Part shown: in pieces, positions 9,026-18,129 of the stretch | Position numbering within the stretch: the first letter of the stretch is position 1 | Layout of the letters: each line of letters begins with the position of its first letter | Notes under the pieces: generated by a model | Databases searched by the model: none | What the model was told of the DNA's origin: nothing | The model's input: only the letters and a program-made list of their open reading frames with translations | DNA from: Azoarcus sp031546845 | GTDB lineage: Bacteria; Pseudomonadota; Gammaproteobacteria; Burkholderiales; Rhodocyclaceae | Direction of reading: 5' to 3' | Assembly: GCA_031546845.1 (NCBI GenBank) | Contig: JAVBJT010000005.1 | Coordinates: forward strand, 1-64,000 | Length of the DNA stretch: 64,000 bases | Program-made: the position numbers and the translations under genes

Positions 9026-9283
9026 GGCCGCGATTACATGAAGAGAGGGGGAGAAAAGGGAAGTTGCGGCGGGGCGGCGGAAGGCGACGAATGTAGCACA
9101 GCCAGGTTTTCGGGCGGGCCGCACGCTGTTGTTGCGGGCTTGCTCCGCGCCTGTTTTCTCCCGCGCGAGCGGCGGCATGCGTTTTGCCTGCCGCACGGAT
9201 GCGCTACACTTCCGCCTTTGTCGCCGGCCGCCATATGGGCGCGGCGGTTGCCTTTCCCCTCATTGGCTTCCACGGAAATCGAG

Positions 9284-11170
9284 ATGTTTGAAGCGGTTCG
9301 CAGCAATAAACGGATTGCCCAGGTCATCCTGGCGTGCTTGACGATTCCTTTCGCCTTTTTCGGCATGGAGGCTTACTTCCGTAACACCCCCGGCGCCGAC
9401 GAGGTGGCTAAGGTGGGCGGCGTGCCAATCAGCATGGCCGAATTCGAGTACGTCTTGCGCGAGCAGCAGGACAATCTGCGCAACGCCCGTGGCGGGCAGG
9501 TCGACCGCGCCATGCTCGAATCGCCCGAAATGCGCCGCGCGGTGCTGGAAAATCTGATCAATCAAAAGCTTATCGCGCGTTACGGCACCGACAGCCACTT
9601 TACGGTGACGACCGAGGAACTGCGCGACGCCATCGGCAAGGTTCCGGCATTCCAGGAAAATGGCGTGTTCTCGCTCGAACGTTACAACACGGTGGTTGGC
9701 GGCAGGATGAGCCCGCAAGCTTTCGAGGCCCGGCTTTCGCAGGATCTGCTCGGGCAGCAGCTTGCCGGCGCGGTGTCGACCACTGGTCTTGTCGCCGATG
9801 CGTCGGCGCGGCGTTTGCTCGCGGCCCAGCTCGAAGAGCGCGAGGTACGCGAGATGCGCTTTCCGACGGCGAACTACCGGAACGGCGTGAAGCTCGACGA
9901 CGGCGCGGTGGCGGCCTATTACGAAGCGAACCCGGTCAAATTCGAGCGCCCCGCGCGGCTCAAGGCCGATTATCTGGTGTTCGACGAGGCGGCGGTGCGT
10001 CAGCAGGTTACGGTGAGCGATGAGGAGGCGCGTGCTTTTTACAGCAGCAATGAGAAGCGCTTCGAGTTGCCCGAGGAGCGCCAAGCACGCCATATTCTGA
10101 TCCAGGTTAGCGAAAATGCCAGCGCCGACGAGGTGGCCCAAGCCCAGGCGCGGATCGAGGCGATCCAGGCCCGCCTGCGCAAGAGTCCGGCGCAGTTCGA
10201 AGCGATCGCCAAGGAGTCCTCGCAAGACCCGGGTTCGGCCAAGCGCGGCGGCGATCTCGGTTTCTTCGCCCGCGGGGCGATGGACAAGGCGTTCGAGGAT
10301 GCCGCTTTTGCCCAGGCCAAGGGTGAGATCGGCGCACCGGTGCGTTCCAGCTTTGGCTTCCACATCATCCAGGTCACCGATAGCAAGCCGGCGCGCAAGC
10401 AAGCGTTTGAAGATGCGCGCGCCGAGATCGTCGACGAACTCGCCGGTCAGACTGCGCGCCGCCGCCTTGCCGAGTTGGCCGAGCAGTTCTCGAACACCGT
10501 CTATGAGCAGGCCGACAGTCTGCAGCCGGCGGCGGATGCGCTGAAGCTGGAAATCCGCCACACCGACTGGATCGAGCGCAATGCCAAGGCGTTCGGTCCT
10601 TACCGTAACGAACAATTGGTTGCGGCGGTGTTCTCCGACGACTCCGTGCGCGATCGGCGCAACACCGCGGCAATCGATGCCGGCAACAACACGTATGTGG
10701 CGGCCCGTGTGACCGAATTCGAGGCGGCCCAGCGCTTGCCGCTGGATCAGGTCAAGGACCAGATCGAACAGCAACTGCGTACCGAGGCGGCGACAAAGGC
10801 CGCGGCGGATAAAGGCGCCGCCGCGCTGGCTGCGTTGGAAAAAGGTGAGGCGGTCAGCGGCGATTGGGGCGCACCGCGCAAATTGCAGCGCATGGCACCC
10901 ACGGTGACTCTCGACACAATGCGGGCGGTCTTTGCCGCTCCGGTGGCGAAATTGCCTGCCTACGTCGGCGTGGGCGCTGGCGATGGCTATACCGTGTACC
11001 GTATTGATGCGGTGAACCGTCCCACGCTGGCGGACAACGATCCGCGCATCAAGCAAATCGCGGACGAACTCGGCCGCGTAATGGCTGGGCGCGATTTCAG
11101 CGCCTTCCTCGGCGAACTGCGTCAGCGCTACAAGGTGGATGTCAAGCCGCAGAAAGCGGCCGCGGAGTAA
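9284..11170 (+). CDS. ppiD: Periplasmic peptidyl-prolyl isomerase/chaperone PpiD
   Basis: Membrane-anchored periplasmic folding factor for newly exported proteins near the Sec translocon. The start at 9284 gives the canonical N-terminus MFEAVRSNKRIAQVILACLTIPFAFFG, a short cytoplasmic stretch and one TM helix. A SurA-like chaperone domain follows, then a parvulin rotamase domain at about 268-362 (RHILIQV ... SQDPGSAKRGGDLGFF ... SFGFHIIQV), then a C-terminal PpiD region ending at about residue 628. The open frame extends far upstream but is non-coding in character there. The gene is divergent from the recJ group and convergent with fabI, an arrangement common in betaproteobacteria. Confidence 0.94.
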   Translation: MFEAVRSNKRIAQVILACLTIPFAFFGMEAYFRNTPGADEVAKVGGVPISMAEFEYVLREQQDNLRNARGGQVDRAMLESPEMRRAVLENLINQKLIARYGTDSHFTVTTEELRDAIGKVPAFQENGVFSLERYNTVVGGRMSPQAFEARLSQDLLGQQLAGAVSTTGLVADASARRLLAAQLEEREVREMRFPTANYRNGVKLDDGAVAAYYEANPVKFERPARLKADYLVFDEAAVRQQVTVSDEEARAFYSSNEKRFELPEERQARHILIQVSENASADEVAQAQARIEAIQARLRKSPAQFEAIAKESSQDPGSAKRGGDLGFFARGAMDKAFEDAAFAQAKGEIGAPVRSSFGFHIIQVTDSKPARKQAFEDARAEIVDELAGQTARRRLAELAEQFSNTVYEQADSLQPAADALKLEIRHTDWIERNAKAFGPYRNEQLVAAVFSDDSVRDRRNTAAIDAGNNTYVAARVTEFEAAQRLPLDQVKDQIEQQLRTEAATKAAADKGAAALAALEKGEAVSGDWGAPRKLQRMAPTVTLDTMRAVFAAPVAKLPAYVGVGAGDGYTVYRIDAVNRPTLADNDPRIKQIADELGRVMAGRDFSAFLGELRQRYKVDVKPQKAAAE

Positions 11171-11218
11171 GCGGAGCGCCGTTTGGCGGTATCGCGGCAG
11201 GAAAATAAAAAGCTGTAA

Positions 11219-11251
11219 AAAAGCCCGGCTACATTGGCCGGGCTTTTTTTC
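11219..11251. terminator. Bidirectional rho-independent terminator between ppiD and fabI
   Basis: AAGCCCGGC and GCCGGGCTT form a perfect 9-bp stem around a short loop (ACATTG region). On the plus strand it is followed by a T-run (TTTTTTT) for ppiD. On the minus strand the same hairpin is followed by TTTTTT, serving fabI. Confidence 0.92.
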
Positions 11252-11278
11252 GAACCGTGTTTGCCTGCGGCGGGCGTT

Positions 11279-12073
11279 TCAGCCTTGCGGTTCCGCGTTA
11301 CCTAGCGCGGTGGTGTTGAAGCCGCCGTCCACGTACATGATTTCGCCCGTTACGGCGCTTGCCAGCGGGGAGCAGAGGAAGGCGGCAACGTTGCCGACTT
11401 CATCGATGGTGACGTTGCGCCGCAGCGGAGCGTTGTGTTCGTTGAAGGCCAGCAGTCTGCCGAAGTTGCCGATGCCGGAGGCGGCCAGGGTTTTGATCGG
11501 CCCGGCGGAAATGGCGTTGACTCGCGTGCCTTCGGGGCCGAGGCAGACGGAGAGATAGCGCACCGAGGCTTCCAGGCTGGCCTTGGCCAGGCCCATGATG
11601 TTGTAGTTGGGCATGGTGCGCACCGCGCCGAGGTAGGACAAGGTCAGCAGCGCGCCGTTGCGGCCTTTCATCAGCGGGCGCGCGGCCTTGGCCAGGGCGG
11701 GAAAGCTGTAGGCGCTGACTTCTTGCGACACGCGGAAGGCTTCGCGCGAGAAACCGTCGAGAAAATCGCCTTCCAACGCATCGCTGGGCGCGTAGGCGAT
11801 GGAGTGGACGAGGGCGTCGAGGCCGTCCCAGCGCTGGCCGACCTGGGCGAACAACTCATCGATCTGGGCGTCCTCCTGAACATCACAGGGAAACAGCAGA
11901 TCGCTGCCGAAATCGGCGGCCATTTTCGCCACGCGCTCGTAGAAGCGGTCGTTCTGGTAGGTGAAGGCGAGTTCCGCGCCTTCACGGTGCATGGCTTTGG
12001 CGATGCCGTAGGCAATCGAGCGGTTGCTGAGCAATCCGGTGATAAGGACGCGTTTGCCGGCGAGAAAGCTCAT
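11279..12073 (-). CDS. fabI: Enoyl-[acyl-carrier-protein] reductase (NADH) FabI
   Basis: Catalyses the last reduction of each fatty-acid elongation cycle; target of triclosan and isoniazid-type inhibitors. The start at 12073 (MSFLAGKRVLITG) has GGAG upstream; another ATG lies three codons earlier. The 264-aa protein has the FabI-variant cofactor motif GLLSNRSIAYGIA at 13-25 and the catalytic Y147-X9-Y157-X6-K164 arrangement (SYLGAVRTMPNYNIMGLAK). The C-terminal substrate loop region is PIKTLAASGIGNF. The product ends NTTALGNAEPQG. It is normal in length and composition and convergent with ppiD. Confidence 0.97.
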   Translation of the reverse strand: MSFLAGKRVLITGLLSNRSIAYGIAKAMHREGAELAFTYQNDRFYERVAKMAADFGSDLLFPCDVQEDAQIDELFAQVGQRWDGLDALVHSIAYAPSDALEGDFLDGFSREAFRVSQEVSAYSFPALAKAARPLMKGRNGALLTLSYLGAVRTMPNYNIMGLAKASLEASVRYLSVCLGPEGTRVNAISAGPIKTLAASGIGNFGRLLAFNEHNAPLRRNVTIDEVGNVAAFLCSPLASAVTGEIMYVDGGFNTTALGNAEPQG

Positions 12074-12276
12074 GAAGTACAACTCCAGATGACGGAACCG
12101 CGAATTATAGCGAAAACTTTTCCGGCGCTTTTTGTCTTTGGAGGGCGGGGTTGGCTGCGGAGGCCCTAAGTGGTTGGAAAAGTGAAATTCGGAGGTAATA
12201 TCGTTAGCAGATATTAGTCTTTGGGGGAATAAGCGATGTGTTGTTTAATTTCTCTACGTTATTAAGAGGACGCATC

Positions 12277-13281
12277 ATGATTTCCGCTTTCCGCCTCAAA
12301 TCCATCCTAGCCGTCGCTGCATTCGCCGTTGCCACGGCGCATGCCCAGACGACGCTGCTCAATGTGTCTTACGATCCGACGCGCGAGCTGTACAAGGACT
12401 TCAATACCGCCTTTGCCAAATATTGGAAGGCAAAAACCGGGGAAGAGATCGCGGTCAAGCAGTCTCACGGCGGTTCGGGGAAGCAGGCCAGGGCGGTGAT
12501 CGATGGTCTGGACGCCGATGTGGTCACGCTGGCCTTGGCTCAGGATATCGATGTCATTGCGGACAAAAGCAAGGCGCTGCCGCCCGATTGGCAGAAGCGT
12601 CTGCCGCATAACAGCACGCCTTACACTTCGACCATCGTTTTTCTCGTGCGCAAGGGCAATCCGAAAGGCATCAAGGATTGGGACGATCTGGTGAAGCCGG
12701 GAATCGGCGTGATTACGCCCAATCCAAAAACATCGGGCGGCGCGCAGTGGAATTATCTGGCGGCATGGGAGTTCGCCAAGCGCAAGTACGGCGGCGATGA
12801 CGGAGCCAAGGATTTCGTCGCTAAGCTGTACAAGAACGTTCCCGTGCTCGATTCCGGCGCGCGCGGTTCGTTGGTGACGTTTGTCGAGCGGGGGATGGGG
12901 GACGTATTGCTGGCTTGGGAAAACGAAGCCATCCTCGCGGTCGAGGAGCTGGGCCCCGGTAAATTCGACATCGTTTTGCCGACACTGTCCGTTCTGGCCG
13001 AGCCGCCCGTCGCCGTGGTGGACCGAAATGTGGACAAAAAGGGTACGCGCAAGGTCGCCGAGGCGTATCTGGAATATCTCTACAGCGAGGAAGGACAGGA
13101 GATCGCGGCGCGCAACCACTATCGCCCGACCTTGGAAAAAGTGGCGCGAAAATACGCCGGGCAATTCCCCGGTATCCACATGTTCACCATCGACGAAGCC
13201 TTTGGCGGTTGGCGTAATGTTGCGCGGGTTCATTTCGCCGATGGCGCCTACTTCGATCAAATCTATGCCCAGGGCCGGTAA
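12277..13281 (+). CDS. sbp: Periplasmic sulfate/thiosulfate-binding protein
   Basis: Substrate-binding subunit of a sulfate ABC importer. The start at 12277 is fixed by AGAGGA six bases upstream. The N-terminus is a Sec signal peptide (MISAFRLKSILAVAAFAVATAHA|Q), and the mature protein starts TTLLNVSYDPTRELYKDFN, the family signature. Also visible are KQSHGGSGKQARAVIDGLDADVVTLAL and NPKTSGGAQWNYLAAW, which contribute the sulfate-binding loops. Length is 334 aa, typical. No cysT, cysW or cysA follows, so the permease and ATPase must be encoded elsewhere. Upstream (12083-12276) is AT-rich and probably carries the promoter. Confidence 0.94.
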   Translation: MISAFRLKSILAVAAFAVATAHAQTTLLNVSYDPTRELYKDFNTAFAKYWKAKTGEEIAVKQSHGGSGKQARAVIDGLDADVVTLALAQDIDVIADKSKALPPDWQKRLPHNSTPYTSTIVFLVRKGNPKGIKDWDDLVKPGIGVITPNPKTSGGAQWNYLAAWEFAKRKYGGDDGAKDFVAKLYKNVPVLDSGARGSLVTFVERGMGDVLLAWENEAILAVEELGPGKFDIVLPTLSVLAEPPVAVVDRNVDKKGTRKVAEAYLEYLYSEEGQEIAARNHYRPTLEKVARKYAGQFPGIHMFTIDEAFGGWRNVARVHFADGAYFDQIYAQGR

Positions 13282-13491
13282 TTTCGATTGCTGAATGGTG
13301 GCTGACAAACCCGTTTTCGCCCCCGGCGCGCGGTGCTACGGCACGCGCCTTTCCTGTGGCCGCAAAGGGCGGAAGCGGCGTTTTTGCCGTGCAATGCGGC
13401 CGTGGTCGAGCGCGTGGCCGGTGGTATTCGTTATGCCGCCGGGTAGCGCCGATGCTGACTTGTGCGCCGTGTCCGCATACACTCGCGGCCG

Positions 13492-15705
13492 ATGAGCCGT
13501 TTCCCATGCCCCCTTCCGTTGCGACGCATTTCGCGTTTTTCGCGCCTTGCCGCTGTTGTGGCGGCGGGGGTGTTGTTTGCCGGCTGCGGGCCGGCGTGGA
13601 ACGATCCTTACCCTGCCGCCGAGCGTGGGCAGAACATTCTGTATACCGCCTTTACCGAGCGCCCGAAGCATCTCGATCCGGTGCAGTCCTATACCGAGGA
13701 CGAGGCGGTGTTCCTGTACCAGGTCATCGAGCCACCGCTGCAATACCATTACCTGAAGCGGCCTTATGTGCTCGAACCCGGTTCGGCGCAAGATATGCCG
13801 TCGGTACGCCGCTACGACGCCGACGGGCGCGAACTGCCCGCCGATGCGGATGCGGCGCGGGTCGCCAAAAGCGTTTACGAAATCCGCATCAAGCCGGGCA
13901 TTCTTTACCAGCCGCATCCTGCGTTCGCGCGTAAGGCGGATGGCACGCCGCGCTATACGCCTCTTGAGCCCGACGATCTGCGCGGCGTGCGCGGCCTGGG
14001 CGACTTCGCCGAAACCGGCACGCGTGAGTTGGAGGCGGCGGATTTTGTCTATCAGATCAAGCGTTTGGCGCATCCACGGCTGCATTCACCGATCTTTGAG
14101 CTGATCGCCGAATACCTGCCGGGCTTGCAAACGCTGCAAGCGCAACTGGCCGATGAGGCGAAGCGCAACCCAGGCTGGTTGGACCTGACCCGTTTTGAGC
14201 TGCCCGGCGTCGAGGTGGTGGATCGCTATACCTACCGCATTACGTTGAAAGGCGCGTATCCGCAGTTTATGTACTGGCTGTCGATGCCCTTTTTCGCCGC
14301 CGTGCCGCCGGAAGTCGAGCGCTTTTTCGCCCAGCCGGGCATGGCCGAGCGCAATCTGACGCTGGATTGGTGGCCGGTCGGCACCGGCGCCTACATGCTG
14401 GCGGAGAACAACCCCAATGCGCGCATGATGCTGGTGCGCAACCCGAATTACCGCGGCGAAACCTACCCGTGCGAGGGTGAGTCGAGCGATGACGCGGCGG
14501 GGCTGCTGGCCGATTGCGGCAAGCCGATCCCGTTCATCGACAAGGTGGTGTTTTCACGCGAGCGCGAGGGCATTCCTTATTGGAACAAGTTTCTGCAGGG
14601 CTATTACGACGCCTCCGGTGTGTCGTCGGACAATTTCGACCAGGCGGTGGCGCTTTCCGGCCAGGGCGAGGTCACGCTGTCCGACGATATGGTGGCGCGC
14701 GGCATCCGGCTCAATACCTCGGTGTCGCCATCGCTGTTCTACATGGGCGCGAATATGCTCGATCCGCTGCTCGGCGGCGGTGACACGGCGGCCGGGCGCG
14801 AGCGTGCGCGCAAGCTGAGGCAGGCGCTGGCGGTGGCGTTGAATACCGAGGACTATGTCTCCATCTTCCTCAACGGTCGTGGCGTGTCGATGATGAGCCC
14901 GATTCCGCCGGGGCTGTTCGGCGCGCGCGAGGGCGAGGCCGGCATCAATTCCGTGGTGTACGAATGGCGCGACGGCAAGCCGCAGCGGCGCGACCTCGAT
15001 ACCGCGCGCCGGTTGCTTGCCGAGGCGGGCTACCCGAACGGGCGCGACGCCGCGACGGGCGAGCCGCTGGTGGTTTACCTCGATACGACGCAAGGCGGTT
15101 TGGGCGACAAGACCAATTCCGACTGGTTGGCCAAGCAGTTCCGCGATCTTGGCGTGCAGTTCGTCGTCCGCGCGACCGACTGGAATCGCTTTCAGGACAA
15201 GATGCGGCAGGGCAACGGGCAGATTTTTTTCTCCGGCTGGAACGCCGACTACCCCGATCCCGAGAACATGCTGTTTCTGCTGCACGGCCCGCAGGGCAAG
15301 GTGAAGCACCACGGCCAGAACACGTCGAACTACGAGAACGCCGAATACGACCGCCTGTTTGAGCGCATGAAGGCGATGCCCGACGGCCCCGCGCGGCAGG
15401 CGATCATCGACCGCATGGTGGCGATCGTGCAGCGCGACGCGCCGATGCTGTTCGGCTTTTACCCCAAGGCGTATTCCTTGCGGCACGGCTGGGTGTACAA
15501 CCGCAAACCCGGCAACATCGTGCGCAATACGCTGAAATACCAGCGCGTGGATGTCGCCCAGCGGGAAGCGATGCGGGCGCAATGGAACCGCCCGGTGCTG
15601 TGGCCGCTTGGGCTCGTCGTGCTGCTCGCCGCCGCGCTGGCCGCGCCGGCGGCGGTGCACTGGTGGCGGCGTGAGCGCGCGACCGCTGGCGGGGGGGCGC
15701 GCTGA
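13492..15705 (+). CDS. Peptide ABC transporter substrate-binding lipoprotein (SBP_bac_5 family)
   Basis: Extracytoplasmic binding component of an oligopeptide/dipeptide ABC importer. From ATG 13492 it begins with a signal and lipobox (LAAVVAAGVLFAGC) and then NILYTAFTERPKHLDPVQSYTEDEAVF, the SBP_bac_5 entry motif. Length is 737 aa, longer than DppA/OppA because of several insertions (for example around PDDLRGVRGLGDFAETGTRELEAADF) and a hydrophobic segment near the C-terminus (PLGLVVLLAAALAAPAAVHWW) followed by a basic tail. This suggests the protein has a second membrane anchor, which is unusual for a binding protein. It overlaps the next gene by one base (TGATG), so translation is coupled. 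Substrate unknown. Confidence 0.9.
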   Translation: MSRFPCPLPLRRISRFSRLAAVVAAGVLFAGCGPAWNDPYPAAERGQNILYTAFTERPKHLDPVQSYTEDEAVFLYQVIEPPLQYHYLKRPYVLEPGSAQDMPSVRRYDADGRELPADADAARVAKSVYEIRIKPGILYQPHPAFARKADGTPRYTPLEPDDLRGVRGLGDFAETGTRELEAADFVYQIKRLAHPRLHSPIFELIAEYLPGLQTLQAQLADEAKRNPGWLDLTRFELPGVEVVDRYTYRITLKGAYPQFMYWLSMPFFAAVPPEVERFFAQPGMAERNLTLDWWPVGTGAYMLAENNPNARMMLVRNPNYRGETYPCEGESSDDAAGLLADCGKPIPFIDKVVFSREREGIPYWNKFLQGYYDASGVSSDNFDQAVALSGQGEVTLSDDMVARGIRLNTSVSPSLFYMGANMLDPLLGGGDTAAGRERARKLRQALAVALNTEDYVSIFLNGRGVSMMSPIPPGLFGAREGEAGINSVVYEWRDGKPQRRDLDTARRLLAEAGYPNGRDAATGEPLVVYLDTTQGGLGDKTNSDWLAKQFRDLGVQFVVRATDWNRFQDKMRQGNGQIFFSGWNADYPDPENMLFLLHGPQGKVKHHGQNTSNYENAEYDRLFERMKAMPDGPARQAIIDRMVAIVQRDAPMLFGFYPKAYSLRHGWVYNRKPGNIVRNTLKYQRVDVAQREAMRAQWNRPVLWPLGLVVLLAAALAAPAAVHWWRRERATAGGGAR

Positions 15706-16682
15706 TGCTCGCCTACGTATTGCGCCGGCTGCTTTACGCGGTGCCGATCCTGATCGGCGTGAATGTGCTGACCTTTTTGCTGTTCTTCATCGTCAATTCG
15801 CCCGACGACATGGCGCGCATGCAGATCGGCGTCAAGCGCGCGACGCCGGAGGCCATCGAGCGCTGGAAGGTCGAGCGCGGTTACAACAAGCCGCTGTTTT
15901 TCAACAACGCCGCGAGCGGCATGGCGCGCGTGACCGACACGATTTTCGTCGATAAATCGCTGAGCATGTTCGTGCTCGACTTCGGCCGCGCCGACGATGG
16001 CCGCGATATCGCGCTGGAAATCCGCGACCGCATGGGGCCGTCGCTGGCGATCGCGGTGCCGACCTTCATTCTCGGCTTGTTCTCCGCGATCACCTGCGGC
16101 CTGCTGCTGGTGTTCTTTCGCGCCACCTACCTCGATGTGTGGGGCGTGGTTGCCTGCGTGGCGATGATGTCGATCTCTTCACTGTTCTACATCATCGGCG
16201 GGCAATGGCTGGTGTCCAAGCTGTGGGCGTTGGTGCCGATCTCCGGCTACGCGCCGGGGCTGGATTCGGCGCGTTTTCTCGTGCTGCCGGTGGCGATCAG
16301 CGTTATCGGCGGGCTGGGGTCGAGCGCGCGCTGGTACCGCACGATATTCCTGGAAGAGATTTCGCGCGATTACGTCCGTACCGCGCGCGCCAAGGGCTTG
16401 TCCGAACTCGCCGTGCTGTTCCGCCACGTACTCAGGAATGCGATGATTCCCATCCTGACCGGTGTCGTCGTGGTCATTCCGCTGCTGTTCATGGGCAGCT
16501 TGCTGGTGGAGTCCTTTTTTGCCGTGCCCGGCCTTGGCAGCTACACCATCGATGCCATCCGCGCGCAGGATTTCGCCGTTGTGCGCGCGATGGTGTTCAT
16601 CGGTTCGGTGCTGTACATCGTCGGCCTGATTCTGACCGATCTCTCTTACACGCTGGTCGATCCGCGTGTGAGGCTGGAATGA
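15705..16682 (+). CDS. Peptide ABC transporter permease, DppB/OppB-like
   Basis: Inner-membrane subunit of the same importer. It starts with the family N-terminus MLAYVLRRLLYAVPILIGVNVLTF, continues with a periplasmic loop longer than in DppB (residues ~35-100), and carries the BPD_transp_1 core with the EAA loop RTARAKGLSELAVLFRHVLRNAMIPILT. It closes with GLILTDLSYTLVDPRVRLE. Length is 325 aa. It sits between the binding protein (one-base overlap) and the second permease (4-base gap), forming a three-gene operon. Confidence 0.92.
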   Translation: MLAYVLRRLLYAVPILIGVNVLTFLLFFIVNSPDDMARMQIGVKRATPEAIERWKVERGYNKPLFFNNAASGMARVTDTIFVDKSLSMFVLDFGRADDGRDIALEIRDRMGPSLAIAVPTFILGLFSAITCGLLLVFFRATYLDVWGVVACVAMMSISSLFYIIGGQWLVSKLWALVPISGYAPGLDSARFLVLPVAISVIGGLGSSARWYRTIFLEEISRDYVRTARAKGLSELAVLFRHVLRNAMIPILTGVVVVIPLLFMGSLLVESFFAVPGLGSYTIDAIRAQDFAVVRAMVFIGSVLYIVGLILTDLSYTLVDPRVRLE

Positions 16683-16686
16683 GGCC

Positions 16687-18117
16687 ATGACGAACCTCCC
16701 TTTCCAGCCCGTGCTGCTCTGGACCGACGCGCTGTTACTGCTGCTGTTCGTCGCGGCTGTGCTCGCCGCGCTACGCGCGCGCTACAGTCCGCCGCTACGC
16801 GCCAACTGGCTCAAGGTCGGCCGCCGTCCGGGGGGCATGGCCGCCGCCGTGGTGCTGCTTGCCTTCGTCGCCGTCGGCGCGCTCGACAGCCTGCACTACC
16901 GCGCGCGTTTGCCGCAGGCCGAGGGCGTCCAGGCCGGGGCCGCCAATGGCCCGAGATATTCCGCCGAGGTGTTGAGCGTGCTCGATGCGATGTTGGCGCC
17001 GTTGCGGCTGCGCACGGAGAAGACCTATTCCGCGCCTTTCGCCGCCATTCTGTACCAGAAGGAAACCGTGGAACTGGCCGAAGGCGGGCAGGCGCGCGTG
17101 TATCCGCGCCTTGTCTACGGCGCCGCGCATCTGGTCGATCCGGAGGTTGGCACCGGCGCGGATGTTTCCAGCCGCTTGACGCGCGCGCTCGGTCTGGCTC
17201 TGGCGGTGTGGGCCGGCATCGTGGCGCTGCTCGCCGCCGTTATCGCGCGCGGCAACCGTATCGGCTGGCGCGCGGCGGTGGGCCGGTTGCTGCGCGGGCG
17301 TACCACGCTTGCCTGGCGCGGCGCGCTGATCGCCTGTGGCGCGCTACTCGCGGTGCTTGCCGCCGGCTTGGCGCTGGCGCCGTACTACCACGTGTTCGGT
17401 ACCGACAAGGTGGGGCTGGACGTGCTCTACCTTGCGCTCAAAAGCGTGCGCACGGCGCTGGTGATCGGTACGCTGACCACGCTGACGATGATGCCCTTCG
17501 CCATTGCTCTGGGTATTGCCGCCGGCTATCTGGGCGGCTGGGTGGATGATGCCGTGCAGTACGTCTATACCGTGCTCAACGCCATTCCCAGCGTGTTGTT
17601 GATCGCCGCCGCGGTGTTGATGATGCAGGTGGTGATCGACACCCACCCGCAGTGGTTCGATACCGCCGCTGAACGCTCGGATGCGCGCCTGCTCGCGCTG
17701 TGCGTGATTCTCGGCATTACCTCGTGGACCGGCCTGTGCCGCCTGCTGCGCGGTGAAACGCTGAAATTGCGCGAACTGGAATATGTGCAGGCCGCGCGTG
17801 CTTTCGGCGTTGGCGCGGCGGCGATTATGCGCCGCCACATTCTGCCCAACGTCATGCACATCGTATTGATCGCGCTGGTGATGGATTTTTCCAGCCTGGT
17901 GCTGGCCGAGGCGGTGCTGTCCTACGTCGGCATCGGCGTCGACCCGAGCACGATCAGCTTCGGCACGATGATCAACATGGCGCGCGCCGAACTCGCCCGT
18001 GAGCCGATGGTGTGGTGGTCGCTCGCCGCCTCGTTCGTTTTCATGTTCACCTTTGTGCTCGCGGCCAACCTGTTCGCCGATGTGGTGCGCGACGCGTTCG
18101 ACCCGCGTCGCGGCTGA
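16687..18117 (+). CDS. Peptide ABC transporter permease, DppC/OppC-like with enlarged N-terminal domain
   Basis: Second inner-membrane subunit. The BPD_transp_1 core lies in the C-terminal half: SVRTALVIGTLTTLTMMPFAIALGIAAGYLGG, then the EAA loop with ELEYVQAARAFGVGAAAIMRRHILPN, and the closing ANLFADVVRDAFDPRRG. At 476 aa it is about 170 residues longer than DppC. The extra part is two additional hydrophobic segments with a periplasmic stretch between them (residues ~60-150). No ABC ATPase (DppD/DppF or fused) follows: the next gene is modE on the other strand. The importer must borrow ATPases encoded elsewhere, or the operon has lost them. Confidence 0.9.
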   Translation: MTNLPFQPVLLWTDALLLLLFVAAVLAALRARYSPPLRANWLKVGRRPGGMAAAVVLLAFVAVGALDSLHYRARLPQAEGVQAGAANGPRYSAEVLSVLDAMLAPLRLRTEKTYSAPFAAILYQKETVELAEGGQARVYPRLVYGAAHLVDPEVGTGADVSSRLTRALGLALAVWAGIVALLAAVIARGNRIGWRAAVGRLLRGRTTLAWRGALIACGALLAVLAAGLALAPYYHVFGTDKVGLDVLYLALKSVRTALVIGTLTTLTMMPFAIALGIAAGYLGGWVDDAVQYVYTVLNAIPSVLLIAAAVLMMQVVIDTHPQWFDTAAERSDARLLALCVILGITSWTGLCRLLRGETLKLRELEYVQAARAFGVGAAAIMRRHILPNVMHIVLIALVMDFSSLVLAEAVLSYVGIGVDPSTISFGTMINMARAELAREPMVWWSLAASFVFMFTFVLAANLFADVVRDAFDPRRG

Positions 18118-18129
18118 GCGGGCTGTCGG

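Noticed and set aside
9260..11056. Long minus-strand open frame (about 598 codons) opposite ppiD
   Set aside because: No protein-like character; the plus strand encodes a full PpiD with rotamase motifs.
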